Source: Bacillota bacterium
Lineage (GTDB): Bacteria > Bacillota > Clostridia > Lachnospirales > Lachnospiraceae
Assembly (NCBI GenBank): GCA_023411225.1
Contig: JAEYPA010000101.1
Span: forward strand, 1 to 25,322
Length of the DNA stretch: 25,322 bases
Direction of reading: 5' to 3'
Of the stretch, positions 1 to 9,334 are shown piece after piece; the first letter of the stretch is position 1; each line of letters opens with the position of its first letter. Under the pieces are notes generated by a model, which saw only the letters and a program-made list of their open reading frames with translations, was not told where the DNA came from and searched no databases. A program made the position numbers and the translations under genes.

Positions 1-2
1 AT

Positions 3-314
3 ATTACGATGCAGTATATCCTGCAATATGTTCGAGCTATGAATAACTCTATTGGCAGTAATGTAGAGACTTTATATAAGATTAAGAAGGACAAGGCAGA
101 GGCGTTAGAATTCTATGTAAATGAAGGATCCAATTTAATTGGAATTCCATTGGAGAAACTAGATTTGAAGCCAAATCTGATTATATGTTCCATTAACCGT
201 AACGGAAAAATAATTACACCAAAAGGGCAGGACTGTATTAAAAAAGGGGATCATGTAATTGTGGTAACCACTAATATTGGATTACATGATTTAAGTGATA
301 TATTAAGGAGCTAG
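3..314 (+). CDS. trkA: TrkA potassium uptake regulatory subunit, C-terminal part (5' end outside window)
   Basis: This is the last ~104 codons of a cytoplasmic nucleotide-binding RCK protein that gates the TrkH potassium channel. The reading frame is open to the window edge, so the ATG at 9 is probably internal and not the start. Visible is a final RCK_C domain: the segment 'GSNVETLYKI', then 'KAEALEFYV', then 'GIPLEKLDLKPNLIICSINR' and a closing 'GDHVIVVTT' strand, the usual end of TrkA. The stop is followed after 2 bases by trkH, and the trkH ribosome binding site (AAGGAG, 304-309) lies inside this gene's last codons, so the two are almost certainly cotranscribed and coupled. The N-terminal Rossmann NAD-binding domain cannot be seen here. 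The family call is secure; the exact paralogue is inferred from the neighbour. Confidence 0.88.
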   Translation: MTMQYILQYVRAMNNSIGSNVETLYKIKKDKAEALEFYVNEGSNLIGIPLEKLDLKPNLIICSINRNGKIITPKGQDCIKKGDHVIVVTTNIGLHDLSDILRS

Positions 315-316
315 TC

Positions 317-1783
317 ATGAACAGAAGATTTATAAGCTATATATTAGGCTGGATATTCAATTTTCAAGGAATATTTTTAATCGTACCCTTTATCCTTTCT
401 TTGATTTATAGAGAAGATAGTGGTATGGCATGTCTAATTTCAGCAGTAATATGTTTTGCAATAGGTGGAATTCTTACCTATAAAAAGCCAAAGAACAAGT
501 CTTTTTATGCAAAAGACGGCTTTGTATGTGTTGCTTTGGGATGGATCGTGTTAAGCTTTTCAGGAGCACTGCCGTTTATTATAAGTAGGGAGATTCCGGA
601 TGTATTTGATGCTTTATTTGAGACAATTTCCGGATATACCACCACTGGAGCCACCGTTTTGTCAGATGTGGAAGCAATGTCAAAGTGTCTGCTATTTTGG
701 CGTAGTTTTACCCACTGGATTGGTGGTATGGGAATCTTAGTTTTTGTACTTTGTATTATTCCACTGGCAGGTGGTAATAATATGCACCTTATGCGTGCAG
801 AAAGTCCGGGACCTGTTGTTGGTAAATTAGTTCCAAGAATAAGACGTACTGCTTTAATTCTATACGGAATCTATACTGCACTTACTGTGTTGGAAATAGT
901 GTTGTTATTATTTGGTGGAATGAATCTGTTTGAATCGGTTACGATTTCCTTTGGTACAGCAGGTACAGGGGGTTATGCCGTTAGAAATACCAGTATAGCT
1001 GACTACAGCATATATATTCAAAATGTGGTTGCAATCTTTATGGCTTTGTTCGGTGTGAATTTTGCTGTATACTTTTTGATACTTATTCGCAAGCCGGGAA
1101 TGATTTTTAAAAATGAAGAAGTCCGCACGTATTTTGCAATTATTTTAGCTTCCACTTTATTAATTGGTTTTAATATAAGAGAATCCTTTTCTTCCATATG
1201 GATAGCTCTCCAACAAGCCTTCTTCCAGGTGTCCAGTATTATTACCACAACTGGTTTTTCAACTACAGACTTTAATTTGTGGCCATCATTTTCTAAAGCT
1301 ATTTTGATTCTGTTGATGTTTATCGGAGCCTGTGCCAGTAGTACAGGTGGAGGAATCAAAGTATCCCGTATTATTATTGCCTGCAAGAACGTAAAGAATG
1401 AGATTTCCTCTTTTATTCATCCGAAAAGCATCCATGTGATTCGTATGGATGGGAAAAAGGTAGAGAAAGGTGTAGCTCATTCTGTCAGCATGTATTTGGT
1501 GCTGTACTTAATTGTTTTTGTGTGCTCAGTGTTGTTAATTAGTATAGAGAATTATAGCTTTGAGACCAACTTTACCGCGGTAGCAGCCACCTTTAATAAC
1601 ATTGGTCCAGGGCTTGATGGCGTTGGCCCGATTTCTAACTTTGGAATGTTTTCTCCATTCTCCAAATGTGTCTTTATGTTTGATATGTTAGCAGGAAGAC
1701 TGGAACTCTTTCCGATGATGATATTATTTTCTCCAATGGTATGGAAAAGGAATAAGAAAAAGGGCGCTTTCGCGAAAAAATAG
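317..1783 (+). CDS. trkH: Trk-type potassium uptake channel subunit TrkH
   Basis: Integral membrane K+ uptake protein of 488 residues, the normal length for TrkH. It is strongly hydrophobic and shows the four pore-loop selectivity filters of the Trk/Ktr/HKT superfamily: TTTGAT around G111, TAGTGGY around G218, TTTGFST around G313 and NNIGPG around G430. A 'SSTGGGIKVSR' stretch (341-351) matches the gating-loop region between the halves of the family. The start at 317 has AAGGAG 8 bases upstream. It follows trkA by 2 bases, which fits a TrkA-TrkH complex in the cytoplasmic membrane in which TrkA binds nucleotides and opens the pore. The protein ends in a lysine-rich cytoplasmic tail. TrkH versus KtrB is a close call; the long form and the linked trkA favour TrkH. 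Confidence 0.94.
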   Translation: MNRRFISYILGWIFNFQGIFLIVPFILSLIYREDSGMACLISAVICFAIGGILTYKKPKNKSFYAKDGFVCVALGWIVLSFSGALPFIISREIPDVFDALFETISGYTTTGATVLSDVEAMSKCLLFWRSFTHWIGGMGILVFVLCIIPLAGGNNMHLMRAESPGPVVGKLVPRIRRTALILYGIYTALTVLEIVLLLFGGMNLFESVTISFGTAGTGGYAVRNTSIADYSIYIQNVVAIFMALFGVNFAVYFLILIRKPGMIFKNEEVRTYFAIILASTLLIGFNIRESFSSIWIALQQAFFQVSSIITTTGFSTTDFNLWPSFSKAILILLMFIGACASSTGGGIKVSRIIIACKNVKNEISSFIHPKSIHVIRMDGKKVEKGVAHSVSMYLVLYLIVFVCSVLLISIENYSFETNFTAVAATFNNIGPGLDGVGPISNFGMFSPFSKCVFMFDMLAGRLELFPMMILFSPMVWKRNKKKGAFAKK

Positions 1784-1820
1784 CCCTTATAAAATAATTA
1801 TGGTATAAATAAGAATTGAA

Positions 1821-1872
1821 GAAGGAAGCGTTGTTAAGTAGTTCAAAACTTAGCAATGTTTCCTTCTTTTTT
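1821..1872 (+). terminator. Intrinsic terminator after trkAH
   Basis: A 19-bp stem is formed by 1821-1839 and 1848-1866, with three G-U wobbles and an 8-base loop, followed by TTTTTT at 1867-1872. It lies about 40 bases past the trkH stop. A weaker imperfect hairpin (AAGGGC...GCCCTT) overlaps the trkH stop codon. Confidence 0.9.
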
Positions 1873-2060
1873 ATAACAGCGAGAGTTCAATCCAAGTGAT
1901 AAAGTCACGAGGGGAAGGGGAAGTATTTGGCGCAATCATTTGATTTAGGCTATTCAGGTAATAAAATGTAAAAATAAATGTAAATTATACAATTATAGTG
2001 GTATTATGTATATATAAGTTGCTTTTTTGATTAATAAATCATAATAAAGGAGATGGAGCC
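1873..2060. other. AT-rich leader region of the giant secreted protein
   Basis: About 190 bases with no ORF. It holds a small GTGA/TCAC hairpin near 1895-1910 and a purine-rich GAGGGGAAGGGG stretch. I looked for c-di-GMP, cobalamin and other riboswitch signatures and recognised none. A weak -10-like TATTAT at 2002-2007 has only a poor -35 match. AAAGGAGATGG at 2047-2057 serves the TTG start at 2061. Confidence 0.5.
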
Positions 2061-5000
2061 TTGGAGTTTAAACGGAAACGAATATTTGCATCTTGTCTGG
2101 CTTTAATACTGGTATTATCCGTGAGCAATGGATATGGGGTAACCTATGTCTATGCTAGTGATAATACAGTGAATGTGCATGAAAGTGTCCAGTTCGGACA
2201 GACGCAAGAAGCTAGTGTTACTATTACGAAAGATACTGATTTTACTGACGATGTCAATGCTAATTTGGTTATTGATGGAGGAAATGAGGATATCGTAGTA
2301 ACATTTGATGATGTTACGGTGAATGGCAATATTAAGGTAAAAGGTGGTACAGTTATTATAAGGAATTCTACCATCAATGGTACATTGTCAGCACCAGATG
2401 CAACAAATTCAAGTGATATTTCCATTGACTCCAGTAGGATTACAGAGGTTACTGATATCAATAATCTTAACCTGACTGGAAATCCTACCTTCCAGTCATT
2501 TTTAGGAGTAGAGAATCTGCAGGTGGAAAATGCGGATATCAACATTGATATTTCCCATGAGAATTCAGTTGCACCGGTATTCCATAATATTACCGGTGTA
2601 GGATCTGCTAGACTACATATGTACACAGGAAAAGGAGAAATTCCTGCTAATGCAGACTCTAATCTTTTATTGCCTAAATTTACAGGGACAATTGATCTGG
2701 GAAAAGGCCATGAACAATTTCATTTTAATGACGAAGCTTATGACATGTTTTACGATAATCAGGGTAAGCAATACGTAAAACTAAAGGATGCTTATTATCT
2801 TAGGGAGGATTTTGTAGTAGATGAGGAAACCGGTGAACTTAAGTTATCGGAATCTGCCGTAGGCCAGCAAGTATCGGAGGATAATTTGTGGCTTAATGAA
2901 TGGAATAATCCTGTCGAAATTGAGTATATCAGTGATTGGGGTGACCCTGATAATGGTATTGAGCCATCCTACCTTGATCTTTCCAAGATTACTACGCCTT
3001 ATGTAGAATTAGGCAATAATCAGGTGGCAGCCAATCTGATCGCTGGGAAAAGCCCATATATTCAACCTATGATACACAATGGCTTATATGAGTATTACAG
3101 AACGGATATGGACGGAAGGGTATATCTTGATCGGTACCGTATACAGGTGAACCGTTATGTGAATGATCAAGATAATGCCGATCATACAGCGAAGAAGGCA
3201 TTTGATAATGCTTGGCATAACGATAACTATTGTGCGTCTAATGATGTTGGTTATGTAGGTAGTATCGCTGGAGCCATCTCCTTTATAGAGGCAGATTTAT
3301 TGGGAGAAGGGGCTAGTGCTCCTTATTATGCAATAAATTATCATTCTAACCAGACTATTAATATAGATGTTAGTGCTCTAGACGCTCTAAAGGGTATTCG
3401 AATAATAAGTGAACCAGAATATGATGAAGAACAGGGGCAAGACATTTATCCAGAAACCAATTTTCAAAGTATACAGGTTAAAGAAGGACAGGTAGTAGAG
3501 TTTTGTAAAGCCATATCAGTGACAAAAACTTCTTGTTCCCTATCCGGTAAAGGTGAAATATCCTTCCTAGACTGCAGGATCAATCAAAGTATGGTTGGCG
3601 ATGGAGAGGTTATAGTTGCTACTTATAATAATACAGCATTTGATAGCCTTAAAAATGTAGATACCTACGCAATCGCAAGTAACGCATATTTTACAGAGGG
3701 TATTGCTGAGGTAAATAAAGTTGAACTGAGAGATAGTGCACATATCTTTGGTGGTTCTGGAGCAGTATTTCATCTACCTAATGTTTCTTCCGAAAAACAA
3801 ACCATAACCGACAACTCCAAAGATGAAATTGAAACACTTGAAGGCAGTGGTTTTGACCTTAGATTATACGGATGCGTTGATGGAAGTGATAAGACAACAT
3901 TTTATCTAACTGGCACCTATGATCTGGGTAAAGGCTGGAATACCCATTGGAATGAGGATGGTGAGAAGCCAACATTTGAAAGGGTTTATTATCTAGAAAT
4001 ACAACGCGAAGATGGTGGAAGCGACAGAGAAAATTATGTATGCGTTTCTGATAAATGGTACCACTATGAAAATGGTGAAATAGGAGACGAAGCAACAGAT
4101 CTTGATGAGAGTCTACTTAAACCAGACATATATACACAAGGGATAGCTATCAATTACTACGATAATTCAGAATACATAGAGGCTTTTCAGCTTGACTATG
4201 ATCTGTGGGATATAAACAATAAGCGTGTTAATAAGGATGGACTTACTAACAAACAGGTATGTTCCATAGAGCATGACACGTTGGAATCAATTGAATATAA
4301 TCTAAATGTGGAATTTTCAGATGCCAATTATAATTTCACCGACCAGATTGATTGGAATGGATCAAAAACGGTTCAAATGGTAGGTAATGAAGTTGGAATA
4401 TTTGCTGTATGTTATGAGGACAATACAGTCACAGATTATTATTCGGTGTTAAGAAATCCTATGGATTATGAAGGCATTGTGATTACTAAGGCTGATTACG
4501 AGAACTATAAGAATAACGGCTCATTTAATACAGAAGGTGATTGGGTTCGGGGTTCTTTAACTAGTATTCTTACTAAGTTAAAGGGTGAGGATTACGTATA
4601 TATTCGCAATAGACTGGGAATTGATACCCAAGGTGATGCTATAAATATACCGGATAATGCTCATGTGATCATTGACTGCGGGCAGAATCTAGGAAAGATA
4701 AATAGGATAGATTTGGGAGAAGAGGCGGAATGTATCCTCTCTGGTACCTTCAATGGGGACATACTATATAATGGAAGTGTTACTGAAACCCAGAAGACTG
4801 GAATGTTGACATTACAAAACTGCCGCATTGCAGGACAGATTAAATGTGAGTCTGGAGTAGATATTACCATTAGAAATGATAATGTGGTTAATGGTATAAC
4901 CAATGTGAACAATCTGACCTTATGGGGAAGTCTGTATGTAGAAAAATCCTTAAATGTGAAGAATACTCTTATACTAAAAGAAGGTCCAGAACTGTATTTA

Positions 5001-8000
5001 GCAAGCGATTCCACAGTTACTCTTAATAATATAGAGTCCATAGCTAACGAATATACAGATACTCGTGATAATGAATTAGTCAATGAGAATACTAGTCTTA
5101 GATTATTATATGAGTATGACAATGGGGCTTATCCAAGTGTTACTATTACAGGAGATATAAACCTTGGAAAAACTACAGGGAGATACTGGTATGATTCAAA
5201 TCCAGAGGATGAAAATCCTGAGTTTGATAGCTATGCCGTTAAGTATTATCAGAATATTTCGGATCAGTATAAGGAGTATGTATACCTTAATGGAGTATGG
5301 AATACTCTGGAGAATGACATGACTACGCCTTGCGAAGAAGGTTTTGATGACAGTAACCTACAACGTACTCTATATGCTGAAGGCGTACAAATAAAAGTAT
5401 ATAACAGCTTTAAAGACAATGTGGATGCTGTTTATAAGCAAAGTTATAATATGCATGAGGCTCATGATCATATTGCTAGTTCAGAGGATTGCAGCATGGG
5501 ACAACTCTTTACTGTAGATTTTAGCGCTCTTTCGGGTATAGTTTACAGTTCTGGGATAGAGTTTAGTAATGAATGGTGGCATTTTGATTTAGCAACGTAT
5601 CATAACGAGAAAAAATTCATAGAGAAACTGGAAGACGGTAGCATAAATATAAGTGCTAATGCTGATGATTATGCTACTAAAAAGGATGGCTACATCCATG
5701 TGACGGATCCTAAAGACTATGTGGCTTATCAGATAGACCAACAAGCTTATGAAGATTTAATTAATAATGGTAATCTTGAGCCTGGGCAGCTCCTAATGAG
5801 AGGGACACTGGAAGAGATTACTACTAAGTGCAATGGTGAAAACTACTTATTCATTCAACAGATAATGGACAGTACATCAGCAGATGATATTACAGTACCA
5901 ACAGGCTGTCACTATATCTTGCAAACTGCTTCAGGAATAATCGGAAAACTTGGCACCATAACGGTAGAACAAGAGGGCTCTTTGTGCCTGCAGGGTAACT
6001 ATGCAGGGAAAATCCAATATGATGGAGATGACAACTCTACCGTTACAAGGGAGGATGACAGTCAGCTAGCTCTTCGTAATTTCTGGCTGGATGGGTTCAT
6101 TACGGGTAATGATAAAGGTATCTTGACATTTATCGATCAGAATACTTTGTGCGGAATCTCTAAGATCGATGGATGTAACCTACTAAATAGTGATAACCTT
6201 GACATTATCCCTAATAAGGATGGTAAATATGAAAAAGTAAGCTTTAATCACATCTATGGTAACAATGGCTACCATCTATCCTATAGTGGTTACCCAGATA
6301 ATGGTGAGCAAATTCTTGTTCCGGAATTCACAGGAGATATCGAACTGGGAGTAAATAGAGGAAGAGCAAGAAACGGTACGGAATATGATATTTGGTATGG
6401 ACAAAATGATACAAGATATATCCTTAAAGACAACGTCTATTATGAAATAGTAGAGGATGACCCTGAAGGTTATATTGTTTATAAGGATGAACCTGCAGAT
6501 ATCGCAGATGGGGATGTCTGGAATCATCCAAACAATATTAGTGTAACGTATTATACCCCAGACACTTTTTATAGCGAGTACAGAGAAGCAATAGTTTTTT
6601 CTCAGGATGACTACCCATATGAGAATATTCAGTATATGAGTTTTGGCTCCTTAGAGCATGGTTATGATCTTGCATCCATGTATAAAGTAGATTGTTGGGA
6701 TTACGGAAATTACTTTATTGATATTGATGGTAGGTTACATAACAGAGACCTTAGTTTTCTTGTTGTTATGGGTATTACCGAAGAGAATTTCAATAAGGTA
6801 GGACATGATAGTTTTGAATATTATAATGGTTTCCCTACAGCTACTGCAGAGTATGCAATGGTCATTGCAAAGTGTGCAGGATTCGAGTATACAGGCATTG
6901 AAGTAAATAGGGAAGATCAGACCTTTACTAATCTTGTGGTTCCGGAGAATATCAAAGCGCTTGCTATACTTTCTAATAAACGACTTGGGTATTATCCTAC
7001 TTATACCGTAGATAGTATTACCTTACACAATGATCAGTTACTGGTATTTGAGGGGTTACATACAAAAAATCTTAGTCCATTAAATATCTCCATGTTTTCT
7101 GAGGGATCCTCAGGTACTGTCCGGTTTATTCATTCCAGAGTTAATCAGGCGGTGAATGGAACTAAGGATGTAACAGTCGAAGTTGAGGAAAATAATGTAA
7201 TGAAAGCCTTGACTAATTTCAAACAGCTTATTGTACATGGGGCAGAATTAACAATTGAAGATGAATTAAAGGGTATCGATTCTATTCGTGTAACGGCTGA
7301 TAGTTCTCTTATAGCTACATCAGAGGCAGTCATCTTACTTCCTGCTATTATGGGAGATAGTTATTACACCTCCTTTCATGGAAATACGGTTACTGGGAAG
7401 TATGTATTAGATATCTATACGGAACAGATTAGTGGAAAAAGCGCAGATATTACATTTGGCAATATTATTAATATAGGATTAGAGTGGGAGACCTATACTG
7501 ATGAAAGTGATTCCACATATTATCTGTATGAAGATAAAAATAATAACCGTTATTATGGTAAACTGAATTCTAACAATATGGTGTCATGGTATCAGATGGT
7601 AGAAGATCAGTTACAAGAGGTTAATACAGAACCACAAGCGGTATCCCCTGTTTTATCTGATAGATATTATAAGATAATTCCGTACAATTACTCAACGGAC
7701 ATATATCCAGATGGTATGTATGGAGAGTCGGCCCTTAACTTTGACGAACTCTTAAATAATCAATTATCTTATGAGGATATTGAGACTAAGATTTTTAGCG
7801 TAGATAAGAACTTTATATTACGGAAGGCTCAAAATGCCCTTTTTGGTAGTTTGCGTCTATGCTATAGTGATGTAATCCTTCAATTTGATGGAGAGAAGGA
7901 ACAGAACTTTACGAAGAATGGAACGAACTATAAGTTCTGGGCTCATTTTAGCGATGAAGATACTGGTGAGGAGATAATAAGCAAGAAATACGCATTCTGT

Positions 8001-9137
8001 AATGCTGATTTTACTGATATATGGAATAAATATTCAGTCAAAGGCGTCAGTGAGCAAACCTATACAGGAGATTATATTAAACCAGAGGTAAGTTTATCAA
8101 GTACTTCAAGTGATTTCCAACTGCGTAAAGACATCGACTATAAGATAGTATATACCAATAATCTTAATGTGGGTAAGGCTACCGTTACCATACAAGGTTT
8201 GGGCTTATTTAGTAACTGTAAAAAGCTTATTGAATTTAAGATAGTTCCAAGGAATATCATTGGGTCTAGCATAGGTACTATAGCATCTCAAACCTATACA
8301 GGAAGTGAGTTAAAACCAGTACCAAAGGTTACTTTAGTAATCAATGGTAAAACTCTAAACTTACAGTTTGGTAAAGATTTTATATGTACCTATAGTAATA
8401 ACTTAAATGTAGGTACTGCAACGGTCACTATAACCGCAAAAGGTAATTATACCGGATCAAAAAAATATGTAACTTTTAAGATTAATCCAAAGACAATCGC
8501 TCCAACGATAAGTAAGATCTCTTCACAGTATTATTCAGGCAAAGCATTAAAGCCTAGTGTAACAGTAAAGTATGGTACTAAGACTTTAAAGCTTAACACA
8601 GACTACACTGTAAGTTACAGGAATCATACCAATGTTGGAACCCCTATCGTCACAATTACTGGTAAAGGTAATTACAAATTTACAAAAACTATTGCCTTTA
8701 CAATTACACTGAAAAAGGGTGCTACTTACACAATAGGAGCCTTCCAGTACAAAGTAACCAATGCAAGTGGCACGGTGACTTTAGTGAAGAGTACTAATAC
8801 AAAAGCAACGTCCATTACCATTGCAAATACAGTTAAGATTGGTGGTAAGACTTGTGTGATTAGTGCAATTGGGGATAAGGTATTTAGAAATCATCAAAAA
8901 GTTACGAAGGTTACCGTTGGAACGGGAGTTACCTCAATCGGTGCCCAGGCATTTGAGAACTGTGGAAAGCTAAAGAGTATTGTGATTAATTCTTCTAAAC
9001 TAAAGACTGTTGGGAAAAAAGCATTTAATGGTATTTATAAAAAAGCTACAATCAAGGTACCAAAAGCTAAACTTACAGCTTATCAGAAATTAATGAAAGG
9101 GAAAGGACAGAAGAGTACAGTTAAGATAACAAAGTAA
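2061..9137 (+). CDS. Giant secreted surface protein: five ~400-residue repeat units, Ig-like repeats, BspA-type LRR tail
   Basis: Exported protein of 2358 residues; specific function unknown. It starts at TTG with AAAGGAG just upstream. Residues 1-32 form a signal peptide (KRKR, hydrophobic core, cleavage near 'VYASD'). Five diverged units follow. Each has a beta-helix-like part centred on a motif such as N-x-x-I-x-G (residues 102, 504, 920, 1340, 1691). About 85-113 residues later comes a Gly-rich strand like 'FTGTIDLG' (near 204, 617, 1031, 1425, 1800), then an aromatic Tyr/Trp/Asp-rich segment. Residues ~1994-2215 hold three Ig-like repeats of the type 'YTGSELKP...NVGTATVTITAKGNYTG', common in Lachnospiraceae surface proteins. 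Residues ~2220-2358 are a BspA-type LRR_5 tail ('VTSIGAQAFENCGKL') with a very basic end. There is no LPXTG motif or C-terminal membrane helix. A terminator follows it and one precedes it, so it is probably a single-gene unit. Adhesin or glycan binding is inference only. Confidence 0.85.
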   Translation: MEFKRKRIFASCLALILVLSVSNGYGVTYVYASDNTVNVHESVQFGQTQEASVTITKDTDFTDDVNANLVIDGGNEDIVVTFDDVTVNGNIKVKGGTVIIRNSTINGTLSAPDATNSSDISIDSSRITEVTDINNLNLTGNPTFQSFLGVENLQVENADINIDISHENSVAPVFHNITGVGSARLHMYTGKGEIPANADSNLLLPKFTGTIDLGKGHEQFHFNDEAYDMFYDNQGKQYVKLKDAYYLREDFVVDEETGELKLSESAVGQQVSEDNLWLNEWNNPVEIEYISDWGDPDNGIEPSYLDLSKITTPYVELGNNQVAANLIAGKSPYIQPMIHNGLYEYYRTDMDGRVYLDRYRIQVNRYVNDQDNADHTAKKAFDNAWHNDNYCASNDVGYVGSIAGAISFIEADLLGEGASAPYYAINYHSNQTINIDVSALDALKGIRIISEPEYDEEQGQDIYPETNFQSIQVKEGQVVEFCKAISVTKTSCSLSGKGEISFLDCRINQSMVGDGEVIVATYNNTAFDSLKNVDTYAIASNAYFTEGIAEVNKVELRDSAHIFGGSGAVFHLPNVSSEKQTITDNSKDEIETLEGSGFDLRLYGCVDGSDKTTFYLTGTYDLGKGWNTHWNEDGEKPTFERVYYLEIQREDGGSDRENYVCVSDKWYHYENGEIGDEATDLDESLLKPDIYTQGIAINYYDNSEYIEAFQLDYDLWDINNKRVNKDGLTNKQVCSIEHDTLESIEYNLNVEFSDANYNFTDQIDWNGSKTVQMVGNEVGIFAVCYEDNTVTDYYSVLRNPMDYEGIVITKADYENYKNNGSFNTEGDWVRGSLTSILTKLKGEDYVYIRNRLGIDTQGDAINIPDNAHVIIDCGQNLGKINRIDLGEEAECILSGTFNGDILYNGSVTETQKTGMLTLQNCRIAGQIKCESGVDITIRNDNVVNGITNVNNLTLWGSLYVEKSLNVKNTLILKEGPELYLASDSTVTLNNIESIANEYTDTRDNELVNENTSLRLLYEYDNGAYPSVTITGDINLGKTTGRYWYDSNPEDENPEFDSYAVKYYQNISDQYKEYVYLNGVWNTLENDMTTPCEEGFDDSNLQRTLYAEGVQIKVYNSFKDNVDAVYKQSYNMHEAHDHIASSEDCSMGQLFTVDFSALSGIVYSSGIEFSNEWWHFDLATYHNEKKFIEKLEDGSINISANADDYATKKDGYIHVTDPKDYVAYQIDQQAYEDLINNGNLEPGQLLMRGTLEEITTKCNGENYLFIQQIMDSTSADDITVPTGCHYILQTASGIIGKLGTITVEQEGSLCLQGNYAGKIQYDGDDNSTVTREDDSQLALRNFWLDGFITGNDKGILTFIDQNTLCGISKIDGCNLLNSDNLDIIPNKDGKYEKVSFNHIYGNNGYHLSYSGYPDNGEQILVPEFTGDIELGVNRGRARNGTEYDIWYGQNDTRYILKDNVYYEIVEDDPEGYIVYKDEPADIADGDVWNHPNNISVTYYTPDTFYSEYREAIVFSQDDYPYENIQYMSFGSLEHGYDLASMYKVDCWDYGNYFIDIDGRLHNRDLSFLVVMGITEENFNKVGHDSFEYYNGFPTATAEYAMVIAKCAGFEYTGIEVNREDQTFTNLVVPENIKALAILSNKRLGYYPTYTVDSITLHNDQLLVFEGLHTKNLSPLNISMFSEGSSGTVRFIHSRVNQAVNGTKDVTVEVEENNVMKALTNFKQLIVHGAELTIEDELKGIDSIRVTADSSLIATSEAVILLPAIMGDSYYTSFHGNTVTGKYVLDIYTEQISGKSADITFGNIINIGLEWETYTDESDSTYYLYEDKNNNRYYGKLNSNNMVSWYQMVEDQLQEVNTEPQAVSPVLSDRYYKIIPYNYSTDIYPDGMYGESALNFDELLNNQLSYEDIETKIFSVDKNFILRKAQNALFGSLRLCYSDVILQFDGEKEQNFTKNGTNYKFWAHFSDEDTGEEIISKKYAFCNADFTDIWNKYSVKGVSEQTYTGDYIKPEVSLSSTSSDFQLRKDIDYKIVYTNNLNVGKATVTIQGLGLFSNCKKLIEFKIVPRNIIGSSIGTIASQTYTGSELKPVPKVTLVINGKTLNLQFGKDFICTYSNNLNVGTATVTITAKGNYTGSKKYVTFKINPKTIAPTISKISSQYYSGKALKPSVTVKYGTKTLKLNTDYTVSYRNHTNVGTPIVTITGKGNYKFTKTIAFTITLKKGATYTIGAFQYKVTNASGTVTLVKSTNTKATSITIANTVKIGGKTCVISAIGDKVFRNHQKVTKVTVGTGVTSIGAQAFENCGKLKSIVINSSKLKTVGKKAFNGIYKKATIKVPKAKLTAYQKLMKGKGQKSTVKITK

Positions 9138-9186
9138 AAAGTAGTATTTAAAGGAGCTTTTGTGAAATGGACAAGAATTTGCCCAT

Positions 9187-9205
9187 GGAGTAAAAACTCC
9201 TTTTT
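9187..9205 (+). terminator. Terminator after the giant secreted protein
   Basis: GGAGT (9187-9191), AAAA loop, ACTCC (9196-9200), then TTTTT. The stem is short; an AAAGGAG at ~9150 could extend or compete with it by pairing to CTCCTTT. Confidence 0.65.
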
Positions 9206-9271
9206 AATATTATGAATATAGATAATTATAAATAGAGGAATAAATAAACATATAATTAATAGGATAAGTAT

Positions 9272-9300
9272 TTGACAATATTGATGAATGTCTATATTAT
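9272..9300 (+). promoter_or_regulatory. Promoter of the ars operon
   Basis: TTGACA at 9272-9277, a 17-base spacer and TATTAT at 9295-9300 make a near-consensus housekeeping promoter. The predicted transcription start is near 9307, about 28 bases before arsR. Confidence 0.85.
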
Positions 9301-9315
9301 TATAATAATAATATA
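9293..9315. promoter_or_regulatory. Probable ArsR operator: perfect 23-bp palindrome over the -10 box
   Basis: Bases 9293-9303 and 9305-9315 are exact inverted copies around A9304. The site consists only of A and T, overlaps the -10 box and the predicted start of transcription, and lies directly before arsR. ArsR/SmtB repressors usually bind such AT-rich dyads in their own promoters. Confidence 0.7.
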
Positions 9316-9334
9316 CTTATAAGGAAGTGGAATA

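Noticed and set aside
1873..2046. c-di-GMP or other riboswitch before the giant secreted protein
   Set aside because: Position would be attractive, but none of the conserved core strings of GEMM-I, GEMM-II, cobalamin or fluoride elements is present.
2150..2626. Minus-strand open frames inside the giant gene and inside other genes (for example 4661-5122, 10116-10460, 22059-22388)
   Set aside because: They lie opposite clear coding regions, have low-complexity or improbable protein sequences, and lack ribosome sites. They are frame shadows.
8041..8710. Tandem DNA repeat or recombination hot spot in the Ig-like region
   Set aside because: The three protein repeats are similar only at amino acid level. 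The DNA has diverged too far to be a recent duplication.
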